This document shows positions 17,750 to 25,864 of a stretch of DNA of 64,000 nucleotides, piece by piece. The notes under the pieces are model-generated. The model was given only the letters and a program-made list of their open reading frames with translations, had not been told where the DNA came from and searched no databases. The DNA is from Chryseobacterium sp. CH21 (GTDB lineage: Bacteria > Bacteroidota > Bacteroidia > Flavobacteriales > Weeksellaceae). Numbering within the stretch: the stretch's first letter is position 1; each line of letters opens with the position of its first letter. The position numbers and the translations under genes are program-made. The DNA is taken from positions 1 to 64,000 of the forward strand of contig NZ_QICI01000073.1 in the NCBI RefSeq assembly GCF_004119445.1, read 5' to 3'.

Positions 17750-18292
17750 TTACTTTGAAATATATTTTGCGTCTACAAAATCCGTCAGCCAAACACCGTT
17801 TGCAGACTGGTAGAAAGATAATCCTTCCTGATGCATTGTTCCGGTTCTGATGGTGAGAATCACAGGTTTACCGTGTCTCATTCCGACCTTTGTAGCCGTC
17901 TCTTTATCAGCACTTAAGTGTACATGCTGACGTGTTCTTTTTTCAATTCCTTTTTCTAAAATGGAAGAAATATTAGCTTCTGCTGTTCCGTGATAGAGAA
18001 ATTCAGGAGGCTGTTTGGCTTCCAAAGCCAGGTCAATATCAATAGAATGTCCCTGACTTGCTCTGATCATGGTTTTATCTTTGTTAAAAGCAAAACGCTT
18101 TTTATTGTTGGTTTCTACTACCTCATCTAATTCTTCGGGAGTAAAATATATTCTTCTTTTGGCTGATTTTGCTCTCAGCTCTTCTACGTCTGCCCAACCG
18201 TTTTCATCCAGTGTAAGGCCTATACTTTCCGGCTGATGCCGCAAGATCAGGCTTAAAAATTTACTTATCTTTTTCTTTTCTATTTCGTTCAT
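17750..18292 (-). CDS. kptA: RNA 2'-phosphotransferase (Tpt1/KptA)
   Basis: The 180-residue protein has the family features in order: LRHQPESIGL with Arg18-His19, the winged-helix-like half to residue 80 ending in IRASQGHS, then the ART-like half with YHGT (100-103) and RQHVHLS (121-127) and the C-terminal GVWLTD. Tpt1 transfers an internal RNA 2'-phosphate to NAD+, releasing nicotinamide and ADP-ribose 1'',2''-cyclic phosphate. Bacterial KptA can also act as an ADP-ribosyltransferase on nucleic-acid ends. It sits between the ADP-ribosylglycohydrolase and the phosphatase, with 10-base and 1-base gaps. Confidence 0.95.
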   Translation of the reverse strand: MNEIEKKKISKFLSLILRHQPESIGLTLDENGWADVEELRAKSAKRRIYFTPEELDEVVETNNKKRFAFNKDKTMIRASQGHSIDIDLALEAKQPPEFLYHGTAEANISSILEKGIEKRTRQHVHLSADKETATKVGMRHGKPVILTIRTGTMHQEGLSFYQSANGVWLTDFVDAKYISK

Positions 18293-18302
18293 GGGTTGTG
18301 TT

Positions 18303-19244
18303 TTAATTCATTAATTTTTGGTGTAATTTCTCACATAAAGTTTCAATATCATCCTTCCTTACCAGCTCAGAAATCCATTCCTGTGGAATATTTTCATATC
18401 CATAATAAATTCCGGCAATCCCTCCGGTGATGGCTCCCGTAGTATCCGTATCTTCTCCAAGGTTAACAGCTTTTAAAACAGCTTCAGAGTAGTTTTCTGA
18501 GTTCAGAAAACACCAAAGAGAAGCTTCAAGGCTATGGAGAACATATCCTCCAGAACCTATTTTTTCTTCTTCAAATTCAAAGATGTTTTTATTTAAAATT
18601 CTATCAAATTTATCCATTTCACTTTGTGAACAGACAGGATTATGATCTAAGAAGAGTTTTACCGTTTCTTTTATTTTGTAATAAGCTTCAAATTTTTCTC
18701 CTCCATTCAAAATTTCTAATAAAAATTCAAGATAAATAAAGCATGCAATCACAGAGCGAATATGGCCGTGTGTAATGGAGGATGCTTCTTTAATTTTATC
18801 AAAACGGTGTTCAACAGGAAGATCTTTAATATAAAATAAAAGTGGCAAAATTCTCATTAAAGAACCGTTTCCATTGTCAAATTCACTTGTCCCACCACAC
18901 AGATGTGGAGTATATCCTTTGCTTATTTTATATATTGCTTGCCTTGTGGCTATTCCTATATCGAAGACACGACCATGAGGTGTCCATACTTCTGCATTAT
19001 ACCATTGCAAAAATTTCAACGCCATATCTTCGGTATTATACCCGTTACATAAACTATCTGCTAAACACAAAGTCAAGGAACTGTCATCGCTCCATGTACC
19101 CGCAGGTTGGTGATGAGTCCCCAAAGCACGCATTTTGGTTACAGGTGAACGTTTAAGTTGCTCCCTGCTTCTGAATTCCACCGGAACTCCAAGTGCATCT
19201 CCAATGCAGACACCCATAATTCCGGCTTTTACTTTGTTTTCCAT
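18303..19244 (-). CDS. ADP-ribosylglycohydrolase (DraG/ARH family)
   Basis: The 313-residue protein has the ARH metal sites: GVCIGDALGVPVEF (11-24), TWSDDSSLTLCLADSL (50-65, Asp53-Asp54) and the C-terminal GEDTDTTGAITGGIAG. This all-alpha family uses two Mg2+ ions to remove ADP-ribose from arginine, serine, nucleic acid or O-acetyl-ADP-ribose. Its ATG overlaps the sirtuin stop in TGATG, so the two are coupled. Confidence 0.92.
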   Translation of the reverse strand: MENKVKAGIMGVCIGDALGVPVEFRSREQLKRSPVTKMRALGTHHQPAGTWSDDSSLTLCLADSLCNGYNTEDMALKFLQWYNAEVWTPHGRVFDIGIATRQAIYKISKGYTPHLCGGTSEFDNGNGSLMRILPLLFYIKDLPVEHRFDKIKEASSITHGHIRSVIACFIYLEFLLEILNGGEKFEAYYKIKETVKLFLDHNPVCSQSEMDKFDRILNKNIFEFEEEKIGSGGYVLHSLEASLWCFLNSENYSEAVLKAVNLGEDTDTTGAITGGIAGIYYGYENIPQEWISELVRKDDIETLCEKLHQKLMN

Positions 19245-19930
19245 CAGGCTAAATTGACTAGTTTATCAAATAATAATTTCATTCCTTGTGTAGCTGTCTC
19301 TTTCATCACAACGGCTCTCTGCCCATATCCGAATCCTGTTTCATGAGGATTGATGACGATTAAAAGGCAGTCGTCTTTGATATCATGAATCAGTCCGGCA
19401 GCAGGATAAACCTGCAACGAAGTTCCGATTACCAATAGAATATCTGCTTCTTTTACAATTTCTTTTGCCTTTTGATATAAAGGAACATCTTCTCCAAACC
19501 AAACAATAAAAGGTCTTAATTGAGCTCCGTCTTCTGCCTGATCTCCTATTTTAATATCATCTTTTTGTTCATAAATCAGGCTTTTATTATTACTCGAACA
19601 TGATTTGAACAACTCTCCGTGAATATGAAGGATGTTGGTAGATCCTGCTCTTTCGTGAAGATCATCAATATTCTGGGTAATGATCTGGACATCGAAATGT
19701 TTTTCCAGCTCTGCCAGCAATTGATGCGCTTCATTGGGCTGTACTTCATGAAGCTGACGTCTTCTCTGATTGTAAAATTCCAGGACTAAAGCTCTGTCTT
19801 TTCTCCATCCTTCTGGACTTGCCACATCCGTTACATTATGATTTTCCCAAAGACCGTCTCCGTCTCTGAAGGTTTTTATTCCGCTTTCGGCACTGATTCC
19901 TGCACCGCTTAATATGGTTAGTTTTTTCAT
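19244..19930 (-). CDS. NAD-dependent protein deacylase, Sir2 family class III-like
   Basis: The 228-residue protein has GAGISAESGI (9-18), FRDGDGLW (21-28), TQNIDDLH (85-92) and the catalytic HIHGE (His104). It carries the YxxR pair Tyr53/Arg56 in YNQRRRQ, which in Sirt5/CobB-type enzymes binds malonyl or succinyl groups. The four zinc cysteines of most sirtuins are missing (only Cys111 in that region), as is common in Bacteroidota enzymes. It consumes NAD+ and yields O-acyl-ADP-ribose, which fits the macrodomain gene four bases upstream. Confidence 0.93.
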   Translation of the reverse strand: MKKLTILSGAGISAESGIKTFRDGDGLWENHNVTDVASPEGWRKDRALVLEFYNQRRRQLHEVQPNEAHQLLAELEKHFDVQIITQNIDDLHERAGSTNILHIHGELFKSCSSNNKSLIYEQKDDIKIGDQAEDGAQLRPFIVWFGEDVPLYQKAKEIVKEADILLVIGTSLQVYPAAGLIHDIKDDCLLIVINPHETGFGYGQRAVVMKETATQGMKLLFDKLVNLA

Positions 19931-19934
19931 TGGT

Positions 19935-20441
19935 TTAATCTAATAATTTGTTGTAGATCATTTCATTTTCATCATCAAAGCACACAAAAATAACTTTCTC
20001 AATAATATCTGAATGAAATTTTCTGACCTCATCTACCGCAATTTTCCCTGCCAGTTCTTTTGGAAACCTATAAATTCCTGTGCTAATGTTAGGAAAAGTA
20101 ATAGTTTTCACACCAAGACTTTCTGCTAATTTCAAAGAATTACGATAACAGTTTGCCAGAAGAATTGATTCCTTTTCTTCATGACCATTCCAAACCGGAC
20201 CTACTGTATGAATAGTATATTTTGCAGGAAGATTTCCTGCATTTGTTACTACCGCTTCTCCCGTTTTGCATTTTCCTTGTCTATTTCTGATCGCAATACA
20301 TTCTTCCAATATCCGTGATCCACCCACTCTGTGAATGGCTCCATCTACACCGCCTCCACCAAGTAAGGATGAATTGGCAGCGTTAACAATTGCATCAACT
20401 TGGATTTTTGTGATGTCTCCTTTTATTAGTTCAATTTTCAT
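19935..20441 (-). CDS. Macrodomain protein, O-acetyl-ADP-ribose deacetylase-like
   Basis: The 168-residue single macrodomain has VDAIVNAANSSLLGGGGVDGAIHRVGG (about 15-41, shown in part: VNAAN 19-23 and GGGGVDGAIH) and the phosphate loop NISTGIYRFP (about 118-127). These are the hallmarks of the MacroD/YmdB type, which hydrolyses O-acetyl-ADP-ribose and mono-ADP-ribosyl esters. It overlaps the DUF4291 gene by 4 bases (ATGA) and is followed at 4 bases by the sirtuin, whose product it could remove. Confidence 0.93.
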   Translation of the reverse strand: MKIELIKGDITKIQVDAIVNAANSSLLGGGGVDGAIHRVGGSRILEECIAIRNRQGKCKTGEAVVTNAGNLPAKYTIHTVGPVWNGHEEKESILLANCYRNSLKLAESLGVKTITFPNISTGIYRFPKELAGKIAVDEVRKFHSDIIEKVIFVCFDDENEMIYNKLLD

Positions 20442-21073
20442 CTTAAATTGAGTTTTTTATTTAAACCCTCATCATCAAATAATAATGGCTTTTCTTCCGG
20501 AATGATCAGATTATTCAAATCATCATTCAGTACAAACTGATATTGTTCTGTTACAAAATCTGAAATATTTTCGATCAAAAGAATATCATCCTTAGCAAAA
20601 GACTTAATAAATTCATTCCTCAAGCCAATCTGTATGGCTCTCCGTTCCAGTTTATTTCCAAAAGGATCATGATCCGGATCCCACTGCAATCTCACTGAAG
20701 ATTCTTTTATCTGCTTCTGCCATTCATCTCTGGCAATCCCAAAACCTGTATTGTAAGAAGAATATACAGAATTTTTCAGATATTTTATAAAAGCTTCTTT
20801 CTTCAAATGAATTGCCAAAACACTTTCCTGACCTTCTTTTCTACCCCATCCATTTCTGTACATCATCCAAAGAAAATTTGGCTTTATCCAAGTCATTCTT
20901 TCGAGGCTGAAACCTCCGCCGAAGAATTGATTTTTAACTGCAAATTCTCCAATTTCCTTTCTATAAGACTGATACACTATAATTTTTTCATCATCATATT
21001 GAGCCATGATGTGATATCCTTGTTCAGGCCAATCCTGCAGTTGTTCTTTATATTTTTTTAATTCAATTTTCAT
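20438..21073 (-). CDS. DUF4291 domain protein
   Basis: The 211-residue protein shows the DUF4291 features YQSYRKEIGEFAVKNQFFGG (about 54-73), SLERMTWIKPNFLWMMYRNGW (76-96) and the later LQWDPDHDPFG. Its biochemical function is not established as far as I know. It is cytosolic, with no signal or membrane segment. It overlaps its neighbours by 4 bases (ATGA) on both sides, so it is translated together with the PARG-type and macrodomain proteins. A role in ADP-ribose or NAD chemistry is inferred from this. Confidence 0.85.
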   Translation of the reverse strand: MKIELKKYKEQLQDWPEQGYHIMAQYDDEKIIVYQSYRKEIGEFAVKNQFFGGGFSLERMTWIKPNFLWMMYRNGWGRKEGQESVLAIHLKKEAFIKYLKNSVYSSYNTGFGIARDEWQKQIKESSVRLQWDPDHDPFGNKLERRAIQIGLRNEFIKSFAKDDILLIENISDFVTEQYQFVLNDDLNNLIIPEEKPLLFDDEGLNKKLNLR

Positions 21074-22302
21074 TGTATTTCTTCAAATGGTTTCAGCATT
21101 TCTTCTTTCTTGGTAAGCACTGCGAAAACCACTCTTTTAAATTTATTTTTATATTTTCCCTGAAGATATTTCCTGAATAATCCTGCAATTTCTTTTGGAT
21201 CATTCTTGAAAACACCGCATCCCCAGGCTCCTAAAATTAAGACTTCATTTCCCTGATGTAAGGCCAGTGAGAACATTTTATCCATTCTAAGATCCATTGC
21301 ATCGAGAATTTCATGTGCTCTTTCCGGTTCCTGACGTTTTACCACCCCTGCATTGACTGCCGGAGACGTAATGAAATTACACAGAACAGGTTTAGGAAGC
21401 AGTTCTCCCTTATCTTTCCTGAAAACCGGAACTTTGGAACTGTAAATCATTGTATCTGTATAAAAACAGGATTCCATCGCACGATGAATTGTGTAATAAT
21501 CCCATGCCTGAAGTAAGCTTTCATATAAACCTGAAGTTCTTGCCAGACTTTCTTCCTGTGCTTCTGCTCCGTTGATAAATCCTCCGCCCGGATTTTTTGC
21601 TGATGCAAAGTTCAGACACATGATCTTTTCCTGATTTTCTTCTTCGGCTAATTGTAAAATTGCTTTTAAAGAACTGCATTTCCAGGTTTCAATTTTTGTT
21701 TCAAAACTGATTTCCGGCAACGGAGATTCTTTCATTTCAGAAAGTTGTTCCGGAGTGAAAAGAAGGGTTTCTTTTTTACTGATTTCCAGTTCGTTTTCTA
21801 TATTTATTTTTTCGTTATGTTCGTTTATATAATATTTTTTGGCCAGGATATCTAAGGTATCTTTTGCCATTCCTTTATTTGTCATGGTTAATTTTTTAAT
21901 ATTAGACATCAGTTCTCCCAACTCAGTATTTCCTGCTTTTTCAAAATCATCTCCTATAAATACTTGGGTTACTTTGATGTTTCCTACAATGGCTTTATTA
22001 AAACTATCCAGTTCTTCTGATGGAACCCATAGCTCGTTGTGGTTTCTTGCTCCTACATTCTGAGCAGGATATTGAGCTGCCGCTTCTTCCAGTACATCAA
22101 ACTGGGTTACAAAACCAAGATAGTTTCCGGCTTCGTCTCGGGTGTTCCATTTTTCTGCGATTTCTGAAGCATACTCTTCATTGAGAACAGGATAAAAAAT
22201 GGGCTGCCATTCCAGTCTTGGAGGAAATTCTTTAAATCCGCTTTCTATAATCAGGATCATTTCTTTTTCTCCTACTGGTCTATATAATGTTGTTGTTTTC
22301 AT
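21070..22302 (-). CDS. Two-domain protein: crystallin-J1-named N-domain fused to TIGR02452/PARG-type domain
   Basis: The 410-residue protein has two parts. Residues 1-115 (TTTLYRPVGEKE, PPRLEWQPIFYPVLNEEYA, NHNELWVPSEEL) match small stand-alone proteins that I remember as annotated ADP-ribosylation/crystallin J1; that name is not evidence of mechanism. Residues about 195-405 are the microbial TIGR02452 type of poly(ADP-ribose) glycohydrolase-like macrodomain, with the PARG signature GGG (239-241) and QEE (249-251), then SLARTSGLY and ILGAWGCGVFKNDP. A linker rich in Lys/Glu joins them. The fusion suggests that an ADP-ribose-linked substrate is handled by both halves. Confidence 0.85.
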   Translation of the reverse strand: MKTTTLYRPVGEKEMILIIESGFKEFPPRLEWQPIFYPVLNEEYASEIAEKWNTRDEAGNYLGFVTQFDVLEEAAAQYPAQNVGARNHNELWVPSEELDSFNKAIVGNIKVTQVFIGDDFEKAGNTELGELMSNIKKLTMTNKGMAKDTLDILAKKYYINEHNEKINIENELEISKKETLLFTPEQLSEMKESPLPEISFETKIETWKCSSLKAILQLAEEENQEKIMCLNFASAKNPGGGFINGAEAQEESLARTSGLYESLLQAWDYYTIHRAMESCFYTDTMIYSSKVPVFRKDKGELLPKPVLCNFITSPAVNAGVVKRQEPERAHEILDAMDLRMDKMFSLALHQGNEVLILGAWGCGVFKNDPKEIAGLFRKYLQGKYKNKFKRVVFAVLTKKEEMLKPFEEIQ

Positions 22303-22313
22303 GGTTATTATTT

Positions 22314-22790
22314 TTATTCAAAATCATATACATATACTTGCACCTCTTTTGCAAGCAATGTTCTTTCAATAATAGGTTCTATTTCTTTCCATTTTCCTCC
22401 TGCCAGCCCACATCCAATTCTCGGCATGTGAACGCTTGCATTCAACAGCAATGCTTCATTGGAAAGTTTTTCGAGAGCTTTTTCAATAGCATCATATCGA
22501 ACAGGAACTCCATGACTTCCTGTTTTGATTCCTTTTTGTCCGATTATATTGGCTACATATATGTATTTTTCAACCTGGACCAACTGAATTTTTCCTAATG
22601 CAAAATCATTTTTACTTCTGAAGCGATGCCAGTCTCTGTATTTCTTTTCAGGTTCTTCCCATCTTTTGGAAACAGCCAGTACAAATCCTTTTCCCCACCC
22701 TCCGATGTCATTACAGATATGGGCGATGATTTTTGTCCCTTTGGCTTGTGGGGCTGTTGCATCCCCTTTCAAATATTGTATCGCTTTCAT
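22314..22790 (-). CDS. Macrodomain protein (ALC1/TARG1-like)
   Basis: The 158-residue macrodomain begins IQYLKGDATAPQAKGTKIIAHICND and has GGWGKGFVLAVSKRW (about 32-46) and PRIGCGLAGGKWKEIEPII (about 124-142). This type, without the VNAAN start, is related to ALC1/TARG1-like modules that bind or hydrolyse ADP-ribose esters. It is the second macrodomain of the island and clearly differs from the one at 19935, so the two probably have different substrates. It lies 11 bases before the two-domain PARG-type gene. Confidence 0.9.
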   Translation of the reverse strand: MKAIQYLKGDATAPQAKGTKIIAHICNDIGGWGKGFVLAVSKRWEEPEKKYRDWHRFRSKNDFALGKIQLVQVEKYIYVANIIGQKGIKTGSHGVPVRYDAIEKALEKLSNEALLLNASVHMPRIGCGLAGGKWKEIEPIIERTLLAKEVQVYVYDFE

Positions 22791-22883
22791 GGTTCTTAAT
22801 TTTCAATCATTTATCATTCTTCTATTCTATCATTAAATATAAAATTAATGCTTTTATCTTATCCTTTCTTCTTCTTTTTGAAA

Positions 22884-23954
22884 TTAAAAAATTGGTTTAA
22901 AATCTTTAGAATAAGGAGAATAGGATCCGTAAACGGTATTCAATTCAACATCCAGATTTTCTAATTTAAATTGCTCATCAACCTGATCTAAGCAGGTAAT
23001 AACAAGATTCTTTTTAACCGGAAATACATAAGCTCCATCTAATTTTAAAGCATAATTAAGCAGTTTGTAATCTATTTCTCCAACCCTTAATTCTTGCTGA
23101 TATTCATTAAATGTACAGGTTTCTTCTTCATTATTTTTCAGATTCATTTCTTTTTCATTGCTCATCCAGCCGTTTCCATGACGGGTGAGGTAGCTTCTGG
23201 TCACATAATACATTTCAATATCTTCAATTTTTAAAAGTTTACAGATTTCGCAGGCATTTTTTGAAGTTGTATGTGCATAGGTCACATTAGGAAAAACGCC
23301 ATGATCCATATCAAGTAAAATACCCTGACTTCCTTCAAAAATAAGGAGGTCAAACGAAGTCAGGTAGCTATAATCATTTATTTTCCAATCAATCGCTTCA
23401 ATAGCATTTAAGAAAGGCTGCAAAAGTTCTGTAATCTCATTTTCATCTACAAAACCATAGTAATAAGCTATTCCTTTCAGTTTTTCCATCAACATTTCTT
23501 TGGGCGCTATGAGGTCTATGGCAAATAACTTATAAGGACTTTCGTTTCTTTTCATCGTGGTTCCTACTCCTTTTCCACAGGTTCCGTGTTCCAGATTACG
23601 TGCATTTGTTCTGTTCTGCCATACATCAAAAGGAGTGGTAACTTTTGCCAAAGGATGAATATGCAGCTCAATGTTTCCGTTCTTTGCTTTTAATTCTTCC
23701 ATCTCATTGAGTAGAAAAACCGGATGAATCGTACAATGCTCTGTAAAGTAAGAAGGCAGACCGCGAAGTGCACCACTTGCAAAACTGGAATGTACATGCT
23801 TTCTTTCATCCATCATTACGGTATGGGCAGCCTGCTGTCCTCCTGAAAATCTGATCACAACAGCATCCGGATTCTGAGAAGCCAGAAAATCTGTGGTAAT
23901 CCCTTTTCCTTCATCACCAAAACCAAGTCCTATTACTATTTGCGCCTTTTTCAT
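22884..23954 (-). CDS. Short adenylosuccinate synthetase paralogue
   Basis: The 356-residue protein is clearly PurA-like: GFGDEGKG at 11-18 with the catalytic Asp14, GGQQAAHT at 38-45 with His44, HGTCGKGVG near 126-134, and an aspartate-loop-like segment around TRSYLTRHGNGW. It is about 70 residues shorter than normal bacterial PurA (about 425-430) and lacks the usual GRPRR word, as in the short archaeal and phage types. PurA joins aspartate to IMP with GTP. A housekeeping purA is expected elsewhere, so this copy probably serves the island. Phage PurZ is unlikely, since the key Asp is kept. Confidence 0.8.
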   Translation of the reverse strand: MKKAQIVIGLGFGDEGKGITTDFLASQNPDAVVIRFSGGQQAAHTVMMDERKHVHSSFASGALRGLPSYFTEHCTIHPVFLLNEMEELKAKNGNIELHIHPLAKVTTPFDVWQNRTNARNLEHGTCGKGVGTTMKRNESPYKLFAIDLIAPKEMLMEKLKGIAYYYGFVDENEITELLQPFLNAIEAIDWKINDYSYLTSFDLLIFEGSQGILLDMDHGVFPNVTYAHTTSKNACEICKLLKIEDIEMYYVTRSYLTRHGNGWMSNEKEMNLKNNEEETCTFNEYQQELRVGEIDYKLLNYALKLDGAYVFPVKKNLVITCLDQVDEQFKLENLDVELNTVYGSYSPYSKDFKPIF

Positions 23955-24017
23955 GTCTTTTAATTTTTGAGGTTTCTAGTATTGCCATTCATATTTTATG
24001 ATGACATTGACAGATTT

Positions 24018-24872
24018 CTAAAGCATCTGAAACTGATCCAATCCTCCTGTTCCTGTTGTTCCGAAGCTTTGATTTTTAAACTTATCACAGATAATCCCTT
24101 TAATAACATTAGGAATTTCCCTGTGATCTGCTATGGAAATACAGTTTTGTCCTAATAATTCTTTCCAGCCTCTGTCTGCTCTCAATGCCTGATCGGAATG
24201 CAAAACACTGATGTGGTATACTTCATATTTTTTCTTTGCTTCTTCCAGCAGTTCAAAATGGGTATAAGTTTGCTGTCCTTTTCCCATAATTTCTCTGATG
24301 GCAGATGCAGAAAGTGTTTTCAAACAAGGTTCATCACCTACGGTAAACAGTAATCCTTTTTGTCCTCTTTTTTCAAAAGCATCTGTTCTGGTGTGAAATG
24401 CTGCAAAATACCATGCTAAAAGATAACTTTCACCTGCGTTTCCTCCTCCTCCGGATTCAATGTAAGTTCTTGTAAGCCACATATCCAGTTCTTCATCACC
24501 TGATTCGAACTGTCCCACCTGAAGCGGATACCCATCACATTCATGATCCCCGATTCCAAGAAATAATAAGGCAGGATCAGGAACACCTCCCTGAATAATT
24601 CCTCCCATGAGTTTCGGTAATCCTTCTCTGATCAACTCATGAGGTATATGTCCCATACTTCCGGTAACATCCAAACCTAAAATGATAGGAACCGAATGAG
24701 GGTGAACTTCTGAATCTCTGGATTCTCTGAAAGAAATTCCGTGTGGATTCATAGATTCATGAGCCATTCTTTTGGCATTCTGAGTGAAAATTTCTCCCGC
24801 AGATTTTGTTCCGTAACCTGCTTTGCTTGCTCTGTCATAACGAGCGTCTAAATCGTATCTTGTGCTTCCCAT
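24018..24872 (-). CDS. von Willebrand factor A domain protein
   Basis: The 284-residue protein has a vWA domain from about 58. The MIDAS motif is DVTGS (Asp68, Thr70, Ser72), followed by FLGIGDHECDG and the later FTVGDEPCL. The N-terminus is charged (MGSTRYDLDARYDRASKAGYG). There is no signal or membrane segment, so it is cytosolic, unlike adhesion-type vWA proteins. It begins 2 bases after the coiled-coil gene. Cytosolic vWA proteins often act as scaffolds in multi-protein stress systems; here the partners would be the island enzymes. Confidence 0.85.
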   Translation of the reverse strand: MGSTRYDLDARYDRASKAGYGTKSAGEIFTQNAKRMAHESMNPHGISFRESRDSEVHPHSVPIILGLDVTGSMGHIPHELIREGLPKLMGGIIQGGVPDPALLFLGIGDHECDGYPLQVGQFESGDEELDMWLTRTYIESGGGGNAGESYLLAWYFAAFHTRTDAFEKRGQKGLLFTVGDEPCLKTLSASAIREIMGKGQQTYTHFELLEEAKKKYEVYHISVLHSDQALRADRGWKELLGQNCISIADHREIPNVIKGIICDKFKNQSFGTTGTGGLDQFQML

Positions 24873-24874
24873 GA

Positions 24875-25210
24875 CTATAATGTTTTTCCAAATAAATATT
24901 CAAATCTCTTTTGGGTTACCTCAAGCTGAATATTCAGATTTCTGATTGTTAATGATAATTCCATGTCTTTCTGAACGAATGCTTCGGGATTAAAATCCGC
25001 AAAAGTCAGACTGTTTCTGTCTAAAGGACTGATGTCAATAAGTCCTTCCTGTTCGCGCTCGAGTCTTTTAATTTTTAATTCGATATCTTCCACTCTGCGT
25101 CTGTAGATCAATTCGGAATCTGCTCCAATGATTCTAGCACGGTCTTCTCTGATCTGATCATTATTTCTTTGTAATGATTCGATAAATCTGGGTTTTAATT
25201 CATCTTCCAT
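24875..25210 (-). CDS. Small coiled-coil hypothetical protein
   Basis: The protein has 111 residues from the ATG at 25210; a TTG two codons earlier (25216) falls inside the possible promoter box and is less likely. It is rich in Glu, Arg and Leu. Two helical stretches (about 8-50 and 78-108) look like coiled coil, which suggests an adaptor. I recognise no family. It is directly coupled to the vWA gene. An operator-like 21-bp site lies 16 bases upstream (25226-25246). Confidence 0.75.
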   Translation of the reverse strand: MEDELKPRFIESLQRNNDQIREDRARIIGADSELIYRRRVEDIELKIKRLEREQEGLIDISPLDRNSLTFADFNPEAFVQKDMELSLTIRNLNIQLEVTQKRFEYLFGKTL

Positions 25211-25225
25211 GATCAAATATTTTTA

Positions 25226-25246
25226 TTTGTGTTAATATTACACTAA
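25226..25246. promoter_or_regulatory. Operator-like 21-bp site 1 of the NAD/ADP-ribose island
   Basis: The plus strand reads TTTGTGTTA, then ATAT, then TACACTAA. It is the same as the site at 26463-26483 in 20 of 21 positions and shares TTGYGTTA...ACACWAA with the sites at 26409 and 27329. It lies directly upstream of the coiled-coil/vWA pair. The likely binder is the NrtR-type regulator at the head of the island. Confidence 0.7.
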
Positions 25247-25287
25247 TTAAACAAGACATAGTAATGCCTTCCTTTTTTATGGATGAT

Positions 25288-25836
25288 TTATACTTTTGAA
25301 TACATTACATCTGTTCTCAAAACATATTTCAATCCATTGATCAACGTTTTTCCTTCATGTCTTAAAGGATGATGAAAAATAAGGGCTGTTCCTTTCTTTG
25401 GAGCGATTGTAAACAGGTTTTCAAATTCTGTTTCTCCTCCTTCAAAATCATCATTCAGGTAAATCATAAAAGTGTAGAAGCTTTTCTCTCTCTCATTTCT
25501 GATATAACTTCCGTCTCTGTGCATTTTGAACTGTTGCCCGGGAGCATATTTGTAAACTCTGAGCATTTCATTAAAGTTAAGAATCTGATATCCATCATGT
25601 TCCTGAGGTAAAAATTCTACAGCTTTGTTAAAAAGTTCTTCAGCGATTGATGTATCAAAAATCATCAGCCGGTCATTATTTCTGATTCCTTTATTCATCT
25701 GCTGACGTCCAAATACATTGATTTTTGCTTCTTCAAAAACTTTTTCCTGAGAAAGACTGATGTAATGATCACATTCCGTTTCAGTCAGAAAATCTTCAAT
25801 CAGAAATATTTGTGGGTACAATTCTGTTTTTTCCAT
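25288..25836 (-). CDS. 2-oxoglutarate/Fe(II) oxygenase, prolyl 4-hydroxylase type
   Basis: The 182-residue protein has the double-stranded beta-helix ligands His106 and Asp108 (FKMHRDGSY) and His160 (PLRHEGK). Arg or Lys for 2-oxoglutarate follows (Lys170 to Arg174 in LKYVLRTDV). It also has YTFMIYLNDDFEGGETEF (121-138), typical of P4Hc/PKHD-type hydroxylases. The substrate could be a protein side chain; none is evident. It is 28 bases downstream of NADAR and probably in the same transcript. Confidence 0.88.
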   Translation of the reverse strand: MEKTELYPQIFLIEDFLTETECDHYISLSQEKVFEEAKINVFGRQQMNKGIRNNDRLMIFDTSIAEELFNKAVEFLPQEHDGYQILNFNEMLRVYKYAPGQQFKMHRDGSYIRNEREKSFYTFMIYLNDDFEGGETEFENLFTIAPKKGTALIFHHPLRHEGKTLINGLKYVLRTDVMYSKV

Positions 25837-25864
25837 AATAATATTCTGTGTTTGGTTTGTGTTT

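Noticed and set aside
22884..23954. Identification of the short PurA as phage-type PurZ
   Set aside because: PurZ enzymes replace the catalytic aspartate of GDEGKG; here GFGDEGKG is intact.
24515..24530. tRNA-like T-loop word GATTCGAAC
   Set aside because: It lies in the vWA coding sequence and no acceptor or anticodon stem surrounds it.
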